From Neckera pumila (Eukaryota > Streptophyta > Bryopsida > Hypnales > Neckeraceae), in assembly GCA_963969595.1 (NCBI GenBank), contig OZ018416.1:19174065-19238064 (forward strand): a stretch of 64,000 nt of DNA. The letters run 5' to 3'. The notes below the pieces were generated by a model. The model was not told the origin of the DNA. It ran no database searches and saw nothing but the letters and a program-made list of their open reading frames with translations. Positions 1 through 11,020 of this stretch are shown here, one piece after another (within the stretch, counting starts at the first letter, position 1; each line of letters starts with the position of its first letter). The position numbers and the translations under genes are program-made.

Positions 1-779
1 AGCATGCGTTTTTTGACAAAAAAGGAATTTTAGGTAGGTTGGTATAAATGAAGATTTGCAAATTTAGGTTGAAATTTAAAGAACAAGTGTGGAAAAGGAA
101 TACCTTTCATGTGTACTAACTTTCATGACATTTGGAAACATGAGTCAAAAGTTATGGCCTAATATGTTATTTTCTTTTGTAAATGGGCAATCCGGGCACA
201 TAAAAAAAATTATCTTTTACAAAAACAAACATTTGAAATTAATTTTTATAGCTTTATATATACATGGAAAGCTTAGAATCATTCCATTTTTATCAATGAG
301 ATGAAAGTGATGAGGAGTTTTAGTTTGTAGACAATTATGGATTCTTTACTCTAAAATAAACTTTGAAGTTGTTTGTTTAACTCAATTTTCAATATTTTTG
401 AAAAAAAATAAAATCATAGGATGTAGATTATTTATTACAACATTACAACCATTGGATTGGCATTTTTCAATTCCATAACTAAATTCTTAACAATCTAGTA
501 TTTTAAATCATTCCCTACTTCTTTCTACTTACTATTTTTTTTCTATATGTTGTACAATTCCAAATGATCTGAAATTTTTCAACCATGTAGCCAATTTGCC
601 TTCAAGAATGAATCCAAAGAAGCACCACCATTTTAGACAATTTTTCATAGAAAAGTGAGCTTGTAAAGTGCAGTAGGGCAAAAAAAAGGATTTATGTGAT
701 TTCAAACATTCATGGCTGAAATTTTTTCCACATGTTTTCACATCAATTTACATGTATCCGAAAATGTGAACTTTTCCAA

Positions 780-852
780 AATTTGATACTCCTACAAATG
801 GTAGTTTTTAGAGCGATTTGGTGAAATATAAGAATGGGACGTTAGGGGTTAA
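780..852. repeat. Right end of a TTAA-bordered MITE-like repeat
   Basis: The sequence GGGACGTTAGGGG followed by TTAA (849-852) matches the end of the related element at 14444-15000. The left end is not visible and may lie outside the window or be decayed. Confidence 0.4.
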
Positions 853-1490
853 CTGAAAGTCTCTCCCATGCATCTCAGGAGGCATAATACCTTCCCAATA
901 TGGGATATCCCCTACAATTTGTGATGGACACAAGTCATTACCTTATTGCTCTGTAACACTGTTACAAGGCCAATTGTGTTAGTTATTGCATGCAATCCAA
1001 ACTTGCCAATGCTGCGAGAGCACTTCGTAGGGCTCCTATTGCTCATTCATGCAAACTACATGCTCCGATGCTGACTCAGTCCATGAGTCACTGAGTCACT
1101 GCAAGTTTTGTTCCAATCTTCAAAGATAGGTGAGGCTTTGAAGTGGAACATCACATGCATACTCTAGGGATTGTTGTCATATCTTAAAACTTGCAAGATA
1201 TAGAACCTCTACATGCAGTAGTCGAATCTATTTCCATGGTCCAAAGAAAATCAACTGAATCTATTCATTTCATGGCTACAATAATGCAGTAAGTTACTCT
1301 GTTCTCAAGTTGCTCAGCCTAAAGTAATTCATCAATTGCGACTCCATGTTCACTGAAATGTGGCTGAGTTTACTTTCACTCTGATTGAGAAATGTGATGA
1401 CAACGGTTCACTCAATGGTGATGGACAATGAAACCCCTCGTAAGATCTATGAACTGCTATTTCAGTTAGAATGCCAAATCCATATCCTAC

Positions 1491-1630
1491 CACTACAAGA
1501 AAACAATGTCCGAATTGACACATCCTAATTGACTAAAATGTCCAAATTGACATAATTCTATTAAAAAAGTGTCCAAACTAACAAAAAATTGACCAAAAAA
1601 TGTCCAAATTGACACTGCTCCCTTGTAGTG
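1491..1630. mobile_element. CACTA-type MITE
   Basis: The 140-bp segment begins CACTACAAG and ends CTTGTAGTG, a perfect 9-bp terminal inverted repeat of the kind seen in CACTA (En/Spm) transposons. The inside holds five copies of a short motif with core AATTGAC, such as GTCCAAATTGACA, resembling the subterminal repeats that CACTA transposases bind. No coding capacity. I do not see a clear 3-bp target duplication. Confidence 0.6.
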
Positions 1631-2350
1631 TGCAATTTGGGTTGTCAACCACAAGATGTTGTTTCTTTCCAAATCCAGCCACAATTCTGAGGCCCTAATT
1701 GTTTCTGATAGAATTGTATGCTGCGACAGTGAGCTTCATGGTGACGAAGAGCAAATCGCTATTACGGAAATGACGCATGCGGATCAACCATTTCAAACAG
1801 AATGGCCTCAGATGTCTCTCGTCAGGCAAAAGCTTGATAATCTGACCTAAATTAGGTGTACGCAATTCGAGTGGACTGTTTGGGCTGTTTGGGCTGGAAG
1901 AGGCGAAGCAGCGCCATGTATACCCTTCGATTCACTCCTTCGTTTGTCCCATGTAATCCTTCTGCTTGCATATGTGAAGGGCGCACAGAAATGGCTCGTC
2001 GTCCAGTTTGCTCTTCAGGGAATGCTGTGTAACGATCAGCTTTAGTAGACGATGAGCACGTTTCAGACAGGAATGAATGGCAGTAGAATTCATGATCTTG
2101 CCCGCTATTTTAACTTTAACCGGAGTTCAATTTGTGCGTTTACGGTACATTACTGAATGTATTAATGTTTGAGCTCCCGTTGAGTTTATTGGTGTTTTAG
2201 CTTGGAGTGAGGGTGTCAAAATTCTCTTTAACACACCTCACTGCTACAAAAATGTTCGGTCACCAACGGAAATTGCGACAAATGTTGCGGATAGAGAGTC
2301 ACCTGTGAAGAAGTTAGGGTTGATGAGCAAGGGCATGGAGAATATAAGAT

Positions 2351-3277
2351 CTACAGCTTCTGAGCGACTGTTTTCACAGCGTCTGCAAGTGCAACAAGCA
2401 CTCGAGCTAACGTCGCAGTATCCTTGGGCTTCGTGCTCTCCATCTCTACGGCCTCCTGGCGTTTGTCACTCCTTTCCAACACCTTCATGAAGCAATCGAT
2501 GAGCTCCTTGGAGCCATCCTTCATCGCATGCACAAAATCGTTCAAGACAACCGGGTTGTCTAAACTTACTCTCGTCTGCTGCTTTTCATGTTGCGTTTTC
2601 TTTCCTCTCCTCCTCTTCCCACTTGAATCTGTATCCACGGATTCCATGTCGTTACCCTCACTACTCCCAACTTTGTCTTTGATGGTCATCGGGGTGGAAC
2701 TGGACACCGGATTCTTGAATTCCCGCTCCTTCCATCTTACTCTGTCTTTCTTCTCCTCTTTCTCGTTTTGAATGGCGTGCAGACTATAGAACACGATCTC
2801 GTCCATCTGCGGCGGCAAGCTCGCATCCTTGCGCTCCTTGTTGGTCATGTCCTTGAAGTAATCCTTGGCGCCCCCACCGCCGACATACTGCCACTCACGC
2901 ACAGCCTTGTAATCCTTCATCATGTTCTCCCATTTGTCTTGGCACTGGCTACCACTCCGTCCCATCTCCTTGGTCTCCATATGCATCGCCACGATTCGCC
3001 ACTTCTCAGCTGCGGGGAGCTTCACTCCTTGGCTCTTGTAGGCCTGACAACGCTCCCGTTCCTCTTTCTTCGCCTCGATCAGAGTCAGCATCTCCGACAC
3101 CGTCCATGGCGCACTCCGGCTGCGCTTCTTGTTACTCCCACACCTTCCATTCAGGCAAGAGTCGATGGTGGCTACGATTCCACCGCCAAAACCAAGCAGT
3201 GGCAGCTGGCTCACATTCATTACGCCGCCTACATCTTCCTGTGTAGGATCCGAGGCCTCGCCCGTCCCATTCTCCAT
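2351..3277 (-). CDS. Trihelix (GT/SANT-like) DNA-binding protein
   Basis: A single-exon gene of 308 aa, probably a nuclear transcription factor. Residues 55-130 form a trihelix/Myb-SANT-like domain: APWT with Trp58, a second Trp93 in EKWRIVA, a third Trp116 in QDKWENMMKDYK, then Trp129, the spacing typical of GT factors. A basic stretch KRRRGKK at 221-227 could be a nuclear localisation signal. Two predicted helical segments follow (about 244-280 and 288-308), of the kind used for oligomerisation in this family. The N-terminus before the domain is Gly/Ser-rich and low in complexity. The start is the first Met of the frame at 3277. Base composition is clearly more GC-rich than the surroundings, as for an exon. 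The exact target and trihelix subfamily cannot be told from sequence alone. Confidence 0.8.
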   Translation of the reverse strand: MENGTGEASDPTQEDVGGVMNVSQLPLLGFGGGIVATIDSCLNGRCGSNKKRSRSAPWTVSEMLTLIEAKKEERERCQAYKSQGVKLPAAEKWRIVAMHMETKEMGRSGSQCQDKWENMMKDYKAVREWQYVGGGGAKDYFKDMTNKERKDASLPPQMDEIVFYSLHAIQNEKEEKKDRVRWKEREFKNPVSSSTPMTIKDKVGSSEGNDMESVDTDSSGKRRRGKKTQHEKQQTRVSLDNPVVLNDFVHAMKDGSKELIDCFMKVLERSDKRQEAVEMESTKPKDTATLARVLVALADAVKTVAQKL

Positions 3278-3541
3278 CTCTCCCTCCTATAGAAACTGCC
3301 GCATGTTGCAATTGCTCAGACGATGATTTGCTAGGTCTGAAGATGCACAAGGCACCCTCTCCCATTCAAACCATATCCTCATTACTTGCAATAATTCTCC
3401 CCCAATAACGTCTGATGCTTCCGAAGTTCTTAATAATCTCAATCCCGTCACCCGCACCGATCCAGAGGCATCAAGATGTTGCGATCGAACGGAGATGCGA
3501 TTATTAAGAGCCGTCCATACTTCAATCAGGTCAATCTCTCG

Positions 3542-3929
3542 CTACCTACAAGACATTCGTAGGGAGTGCTCGGCATAGGGAATCACCGCTGGCAATGACT
3601 TGCAAATGGCCACAGCAAGGAAGAACATGACCGTCGGAAATGTCAGCCGAGATTCGGCTTCTATCTCGTCCAACGCATACGTGCACTGATAAACTTATCC
3701 TTGGCGCGCGCACGAAAACGGAAAAGGAATGATAAAATTGGATAGGGAATCTCACGCGATGGTGCAGAACTGGCTGACGCCCTCCGTGGGAATGAGGAAA
3801 ATAGGGCTGGAATTGGCGCTCTGCCGGTCTGTGGTAGTTAACTGAACTGCAAAAAGAGCAACCGCTTCCCGCTTTCCAAACTGTCGATCTCCCGCTCAAC
3901 TTTGATGCTCTGTTTCGCAAGATCTGCAT
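3542..3929 (-). CDS. Possible small spliced gene, one membrane segment (doubtful)
   Basis: This stretch is GC-richer than its flanks and could be exonic. One consistent model has exons 3929-3756 and 3685-3542, joined over a 70-bp intron with GTGAGA donor and TTTATCAG acceptor in phase 0, giving 105 aa. The second exon encodes a helix-like acidic stretch (ALDEIEAESRL) followed by a hydrophobic segment (FPTVMFFLAVAICKSLPAVI) that would span a membrane once. I recognise no family. The first exon is basic and of low quality, and a different frame starting MGSIKHEDADLAKQS at 3939-3937 is also open for 37 codons, so the model may be wrong. It could also be a UTR or a remnant. Confidence 0.22.
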
Positions 3930-4815
3930 CTTCGTGCTTAATCGAACCCATCAACAGCTCCCATTAGCAATCAGGAAGGAATCAGAGTATCAGACCTCTC
4001 TTAGCCATGCTCTGTTCTTTTGTAACCTCGTTAGGGCAAAGATCTCATTTCAAACAACATTAGTCCACGGCACATCCTGTAATCTCCATGAGAATCTGTC
4101 CTCATTCTCATTCAGGTACTCCTCTGGATTAGTCCTACAGCTTAGTTATATAGAAGTAGACAATAATGTTTTTTCGTCAACAAAAAGTCAATCTATTCAA
4201 TGTTCCTAGACCCTAACTGGCCTCGACAATTACAGGGAAGAATTTAATGACATCACACAAACCCTAATCTCTTTCAGTGACCACGATTCCGCTTCTCCGT
4301 GTACAAGGGTCCGAGCAGTCATTCGTTTCACAAGAAGACGATGAAGCTTTCAATAGCCTACAAACCCTTCACTGAGCTCTACACAAGTGATACAATATCA
4401 GTTAATATCTTTTCACGGCAAATCCAAATACGAGACCAGCACATAGCATTCGATTTAGCAAGTCTCAGCACTGACACTTTAAGGTACAAGATGCAAGTAA
4501 ACAGACCGACATACAAATGTCATCAACAGGATCCCATCTGTAAGGAACATCTGAGTGATTTTATTGCAGGAAAAATTGTGATTTCAATGAATGAAACATG
4601 TACGCTATAGGAGGACATTTGCCCTCTCTGATAACTTACAACGAGGAGATCTTGCAGAAATTGGATACTACTACTCGGAGTCTCCACGGAATGCATGGCA
4701 TTTGAGTGTGCCTGCAAACCTTTGTATGATCCTCAGCCCACCGTCTCCAAGCAAAAAAATTATCTTTGGGATTTCGAGTTTTTTTCGCTGCTTGTTTTGC
4801 AGTCCTACAATGCAA
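3930..4815. other. Intergenic stretch without a supported gene
   Basis: Only short, unconvincing frames on both strands. It probably holds the 3' flank of the PITP gene, whose stop codon is at 4818-4816. Confidence 0.5.
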
Positions 4816-7800
4816 CTATGATGTCAGACTATGATTCAACTTTGAATGTGTTGTTGGACGCCGCTTGACTGCAGACATGGTTTTATCAATGACTGTCACA
4901 CATTCAGTTAGTTTCTTCACGTTGGTATCCTCTGCCTTAAATAAAGATCCTTGTACTTCAGGAGCACCAGCAACTGGAGAACCAATTGGAGCAACCGCCC
5001 CCTTAGCAGGCCGTGATGGATGTGTAGCTAGCTTTTGACTCCTAGCCTTTGCCCATGCAATAGCCCGGTCGAGCACTGCAACGCATGCTGCTACCTCATT
5101 ATCTTCGTCTAATCCACTGGAAGAAACTGACTCCCAATTGGAGTTATTCAGCTCAGTGGACGGTAATGAGGTGAAAGAATCGGATGAGCCACTGCCATGG
5201 TTGAGGGTAACATTAAGATCAGCGTGAGTAGGCATTGTGTGCGCAGGCAGAGAGTTGCGAGCAGCGAAGTGAAATGGCGCTGGTGGCGCACTGCTGGCTG
5301 AAGAAGTGCCATCTTGTGCTCCAACCTAGATAAATCAACAGATGACGTCGAGTTACTCCATGGCTTGTCCTTCTTAAAGTGCACTGTGCATAGGAAGGCA
5401 GCATATCATAAAACTTAAGACAGCAATCAGCGAAGGTGAAAATATAAAATTGATAGAGCTGACTTGGCCTATGAGAGAAACTGCATGACCATATTCTGCA
5501 AACCAGTGTTGTTACAACCATACAAATCACTTACGTCAGAAGCAGACATAGTTGCAATGCCAACAGCAACAGAAGGTCCAACAAGACTTGGTCGTCTCAC
5601 AAGCCGTGGGCTCCCAGACTCCCTCAGTCTTGATATTGACAAAATCCGAGAACCCAACACCTTATCGTGATCATCCATCTTCTGCATTCACAAAGTAGGA
5701 TCGAATTGCTAAATCAAACCTCTCAATCAAACTGACAAGCTACTGCTCGTTCTAATGTAAGTGCCTGGGGAAGTGGACAATCTATTGTTAGGATTAAAAG
5801 ATACCCCACACAAAAATCGAAAGTTCTTGCAAGAACCTGTACAGTGGGAAATAGACCTATTTCCACTTGGCACAAACATATAATTCAGGATCTCGGAATG
5901 TGCAACCGCGTTGCATTCTTGGCACATTGTGACTAAAGACAAAAATGGTTGGTAACATACAGGTGTGGTTGCTTCGGCCTCCATATTCCCAGGTGCTTCC
6001 AGTTCTGTGACTACCTCCTCTAGCGTTGGTATTTTATTCAGTAACAGAGCCCGGGCCTGTTTCACAAAGATATGATCAATTGGAATTAAATAATCAGCAA
6101 CAAGAACAGAAGTTCCAGGGAAAGAATCAACTCCATCTGGTGTTCGCCCATACGCACAAGCAATGAATTCACTACACTTGCATTAGAACCCTGACTCAAC
6201 AACGGATGCATTTCACAGAATCTTACTTTTGCTAATGCCTGGGCCGTCTCGTCCTCCATACGACGAACATCTTCCATTGACAATCCAAACCACTCGTCAA
6301 GCCAACAGAAACATTTCCGATGACCTTCCAGCAAAATTTTCCGCTGTGCATTCTGTAATACAATTTCCCGGCATTTCAATCAATGACCTTGAGAATTGCA
6401 GAAACATGCTTTACGCTGAAGCAATGGGCATAAAACAGCAAATTACTGTAAATCTTGTACCAATATAGCGTAATGTCCGCAAGAGTAACCGAGATTACCA
6501 TGGGGGGGAAAAAGATATCAGATGTATTACCTTAGAAATAAATTTTTCAAGCCGTGAACCAAATCCCCAATAGGGTACGTCAACAGTCACACACTTATAT
6601 GCACACATGACTGGTTCACAGGTTTTCTGCAAAAGTAGAGGATACACAAATCCATCAAGTTGGTCCCAATATAAAGTTTCTAATCCATACGCAAGAAAGA
6701 GATATCTAAAACATAGAAAGAAAACCAAATCTTCTCTACACAAAATGATGCATTACTAATCATAGAAAGATCATTCCCACCTGCCAGCCCTCCTGCAAAG
6801 GACCTCTGCCCGTTCTTGCTGACTTGAACTTCATTGGATCCTCAGTTTCAACGTAATTCTCCACAGGGTCCATGGCTATGTCAATAAACTCGACCTGCCT
6901 TTTCTTGATGGTTTTAGCGTCTAGATCCAAAGCCTGAAAGTCCCAAGGCGACACAGTAAGCACAAAATATCTCAAGTGATTACACAATAAGCAATGCTGT
7001 CCTTCGCTACACGTATTATATCACTGAACATGAAAAGGATATCACATGCTCATGATGTGGAATAAATAATCATAAACATGCACGTAGTTGATTCTCTACA
7101 AAAATACTGCCATACCACGTTTATAGCCACACTGGCGAATGTGGGATTCAAGAATTGCACCAGTACCTGACTTCTGGTCGAAAGAGAAACGTAACGATAA
7201 CATCAAAGAGAGAAGGGAAGCACGATTCAGCTTACATTGTCAGTTGCCCCCCGATCAGCTATGTGAGTGGTTTCCAATATCAGCCGGAGCTTGTTAAAGA
7301 ATGGACACTGCATTGCATCCGCCACACCAGAGCTCAGAATAATTTTGCTACAACTCGAAGCAATATAAGATTCAATTTACTTATTTACACTACGTACATC
7401 CAAACTATAGACCTACTTAATTCGGTACTGATCAAAAAACAAACATGCACAACACGTATTTGAATACCAGAAATTAAACCAGACGAACTCAAGCGAAAAC
7501 CACTCTCAGCTCACCTTCAAGACTGTTCAAGAGGAGGTTCAGCATCACCACGCCACATCAGAAGTCAATTCGTAAGAAAAATCGAAAAATATTTTCCAAC
7601 AAAAATATCCAGAAAACATTTCAAGTGTGTTGATTATCATTCAAATGAGTGCATAAAGAGGACATCACAACTTAAGGTGCTGTAACAAACCAGTCGTGCA
7701 GCGTGGGTAGGCATTCCAAGCTTCTTCCTCCAGCATCAAGGCCTTCTTTGGCACCAAACTCACAAGCCAACTGGGCAATTTGCTGCAATCGCCATAAAAT

Positions 7801-8570
7801 ATATATATATATATATTCCTCAGAGTTGTGCCACGAGCACTAGACTAACATCAAGGGCGGTACGAACTACAAATATCCACCCTAACAATAAAGAATTATA
7901 GGAAGTAGAAGAAAAGAAAGCCCAATCAACATTCAAAAGCTAAGAGAGTTAAGGTCTACAAACTTGGCCAGATGGTAAATTTTATGCGTATATTGACCAC
8001 AGCGATCGTTTTCTTCAAAAGGCTCGTTTTTCAACACTTCGACACCATCGCCGTCATCCCCCGATGATTCACTCGCACTGAACTTTGCAACCATATACAG
8101 CTGGGCTATCTTATACTGCACAGGAGAAAAAATATGTTTACAAACTCGAATTATCTTGGACAGAACATGTCAATAATCTGCACGATGAGACAACTTCGGG
8201 AATCTGCCTTCCAAAATTCGACTTCTCAGTAGGACACGGATGTCAGTGGAACACCGAGGGCGAGGCCATTCATACAGCCAAAAAAACGAGGACCAACGGT
8301 TCTGAAAGGATGACAGCGTACCTCTTCAACCGTGAAGGGAAGCACAATTCGACTGAAAGAAACAAGGTTAAGGAGTTTGCAGGCATGCAGTTATTCCTGA
8401 CACATCAATTACCTCCAAGTATACTAAAACCTGATACAGACGACAAATATAATTATTCATTGTATGAATTCACTGACTCATATTAAAGAGAATATTCAAC
8501 TAAATAGAATATCGTATCCCCGCGTAATCTCTTACTAACTCAAAGGATACTATTCTTGCACAGCCACCAT
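4816..8570 (-). CDS. Class I phosphatidylinositol transfer protein with C-terminal extension, 12 exons
   Basis: Binds and exchanges phosphatidylinositol and phosphatidylcholine between membranes. Exons: 8570-8551, 8352-8322, 8115-7964, 7782-7691, 7522-7515, 7307-7236, 6933-6781, 6626-6531, 6352-6227, 6056-5961, 5681-5535, 5325-4816; phases agree throughout, 500 aa. Residues 1-250 match the START-like PITP fold: EYRIVLP at the start, GQYTHKIYHL (57-66; Thr60 and Lys62 match the inositol-binding residues of animal PITP-alpha), WNAYPRC (Asn91, Cys96), KSARTGRGPL, PYWGFG, and CWLDEWFGLSMEDVRRMEDET with the conserved Glu241. Residues 251-500 are a Ser/Pro-rich tail absent from the ~270-aa animal protein; it carries RRPS and two similar helices, CVAVLDRAIAWAKAR (412-426) and CVTVIDKTMSAVKRR (473-487). 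Exon 5 is only 8 nt. The start ATG has good context (AACAATGG). Confidence 0.9.
7515..7522 (-). other. 8-nt microexon of the PITP gene (exon 5)
   Basis: The exon TCTTGAAG is preceded by the acceptor AACAG and followed by the donor GTGAGC. It joins ACT-G of exon 4 to TGT of exon 6 and yields TTVLKCPFF, which aligns without gap to the homologous stretch TVIxCPYF of related PITPs. Without it the frame is lost. Confidence 0.75.
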
Positions 8571-9800
8571 TGTTGCTCCGTCGAGTTCTCTTGCTTCCTT
8601 CAAGACCTGGGAACGTTTGCCCTGAAATTGAAACCTACAATCCGAGGTGAACAGTTTCCGATGTTAGAGCTATGAGCTCTTATAACCAGATCACGCGATA
8701 TTCCATGGAATGTAACAAGCGCAGATCTGATATTCGCAAGTTTTCTACCGTCAATTGCATAGTTCTCTACCGTCAATTTTCTATCGTTTTCTACCCCAAT
8801 TGCAAAATAAACAAGCTGTCAAGCAAAATCTCCGAGAATTTTGTGAATGGATTTAATTTCATAAACTGTGGCTCTTGAATCCTTCATGAGTTTCTACGTT
8901 CTTCGAACAGAAACGTACTTAATAAGCTTTAAAGAGATAGAATTGACAGTCCTGTCAACAGAACAATAGTGCTTCGATAGTAGAAATCTGGCGATCTGAG
9001 CTCCCAGATTTCACTCACACCTACGTAAACTCAAATTTGAATATAGGTAAAGTATTTTCTCCTGAAAACTGCATCTACAGTAACTCCTTAGAGGTGATGT
9101 GGTGTGGAACCGTGTCACCAAACTAAACCAAGGATGTAGGCAGGCTACGACAAAGCTTAAACCCTAAATTCTCAACGCACCAGAGAGGAAACCTACGCCC
9201 GGCACAAGGTTCCTTTCAAAGCGAGGATTACAAGCAAGAGCACGGTTACTCTAAGTCAAACCTACTAGAGACTGCCAAAAAAAAATGAAAGCCTCCTCAC
9301 GAAACATCTGAATTGATACCACATTTCAATTTAACAAGCAAAATCAATTCGTCGCCAAAGAAGTTACAAGAAATTGCGTCACTCCAATACAATGCAAGTC
9401 TGACCGAGGAGAGATAGGGACAAAGCTTACCGACGAAAATGCAGCAATCAAGACGGGAGCGCCAAATGCTTTCACGCAGGTTGAAGCCTTTGGCATAGGG
9501 TCCCGCGGGTGGACGAAAATTAAAATTCACACCAAAAACTACCTCGACGCACAGATCGCCACCAGTACGAAACACAACATTCCCTCGTGATCTCCGTCCA
9601 AACAAGATCCGAAGCCGTTTCCCCTGTACAAACACTCAATCACACAAACACGCTCCGCGGCATTTGCCTTCTTCACCCCGGCCGGCATCTCCAAGCACAT
9701 TCCGAAAGCCACAGTACAACACCGATCCACTATAACTATTCCACAATCAAATTTCCGGAAGCTAGCTAGCAGAGCGAAGCCTCCAATACGCTTCACTCAC
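8571..9800 (-). other. Probable 5' UTR exons and promoter side of the PITP gene
   Basis: An acceptor TTTCAATTTCAG ends just before 8621, giving a likely non-coding start to exon 1. A good donor GTAAGC at about 9430 would end an upstream leader exon reaching towards 9.8 kb, leaving a leader intron of about 0.8 kb. This is inferred from splice signals and the higher GC content at 9430-9800; transcription start not seen. Confidence 0.35.
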
Positions 9801-11020
9801 ACTTTGGCTTGCCTGGCTCCACTTCAGTTCGTCTAACTTAACTTTCCCTCCGCTCGATCAACCAACCACCTCTAAAACTATATTACATCATTCAAAGAAC
9901 GCCAGATCTGCTCGACCAGATCGCAACACTAAACTTTCGGTGCTGCTCTCGTTCGCCGAAACTACTGCAAACAGTAAACTATCCGATTTTCCGGAGCTCC
10001 CGGCCTTCCGCATCAACGACAACACTCCAAAAAAGGAAAAAAGAAAAATCAAAATACCGAGTGAGAAATTTATTATTTAAAATCACGAGAAAAACACGCA
10101 ACACTACTGATTCACACACACACACTGTGTCCAGATCTGCAACGTCTAGATTATAGGAGAAACGACTCCTTGTCAGTCGGATCCACCATGTTCTTCACAC
10201 CTTCTCACGCCGCAGGTACTGCACAACTCTGCAAGGGGCTCTCAATGGCGTATCCAAGCTTTTAGTGAGGCCTTTAGTTCCGTACTGTAGACCGACCAAG
10301 GATCATCCCTGCCAGGGTTCACATCCGTCATCCGTTCATCTGTTCATCCATTTCTCCAGCTCAGATTTTAGCACCGTGTGGCACCGGACTACGTTCATCC
10401 ATGTAGGGTGCGGCTTTGTCATCTGTACATTCGTTTCCATCGGAGGGTAGGTCGTATGTATTCCGTCTTGGATTCGGTCTTGGATACGGGCTTGGATATA
10501 TTCTTCCTAGAAGAACATGTCCCTTCTAAATTCAGCATGAGTGACTTTAGGTTCTTGAACACAGGATTTTCAGTAGGGGTACTCACACCTTTTTCAGTAC
10601 GCAGATTTTCCAGAAGAATGAGAAGTTGGTGAGAGAAAACAGGAGTCAATGGGGAGCAATTCCAGGTGAAGAAGGTGTGACACCCCTTTTGTGCTGTTTG
10701 GAGGATTTCTGTGAAGAATGGAGTCACCTCAACTAAAAGTACGCAAGCCAGCTTGCAAAATCGCAGGGGAAAGCAAAGAGCACTAGATGAAAAAATTTGC
10801 TTGCGAAGGCTTTGCCACACCTATTATTCACCTCCGCAGGAGAATAATGGACGTTGCGAAGGCTTCGTAGAAATAGAATATGAGGCCCGCGGCAAACCAA
10901 CCTTAAACTGCCACGTCCCCATTCTTCAGAGAATAGGCGGGGAGCAAAGAAGGTGTGACTACTCCTAATGTGAACAAGAATTGTTTGACCATTAAACAGG
11001 GTGTTCAAAAAGCGCCCGTA
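9801..11020. other. Intergenic, mixed composition, no supported gene
   Basis: A short AC-rich run lies at about 10112-10125. A frame of 133 codons on minus (10820-10419) has no recognisable domain. Near 10800-10870 the motif TGCGAAGGCTT occurs twice around an imperfect inverted repeat (TATTATTC / GAATAATGG), and GAAGGTGTGAC occurs at 10670 and 10949. These look like repeat debris. Confidence 0.35.

Larger units (their letters stand above)
1..2350. other. Non-coding region upstream of the left edge and downstream of the trihelix gene
   Basis: I see no supported gene here. The right end of a TTAA-bordered repeat lies at about 780-852 and a CACTA-type MITE at 1491-1630. The stretch 1640-2060 is less AT-rich and has an open frame of 64 codons on plus (1656-1850), but it resembles nothing I know and has no splice context. 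Confidence 0.5.

Noticed and set aside
1656..1850. 64-codon plus frame beside the CACTA MITE
   Set aside because: No similarity I recognise and its start lies next to the MITE end; too short to support as a gene.
2424..3365. Overlapping frames of up to 174 codons opposite the trihelix gene
   Set aside because: They are antisense or out-of-frame shadows of the clear trihelix coding region and have no domain of their own.
10419..10820. 133-codon minus frame as a gene
   Set aside because: No recognisable motif, no splice partners, and it lies in short-repeat debris.
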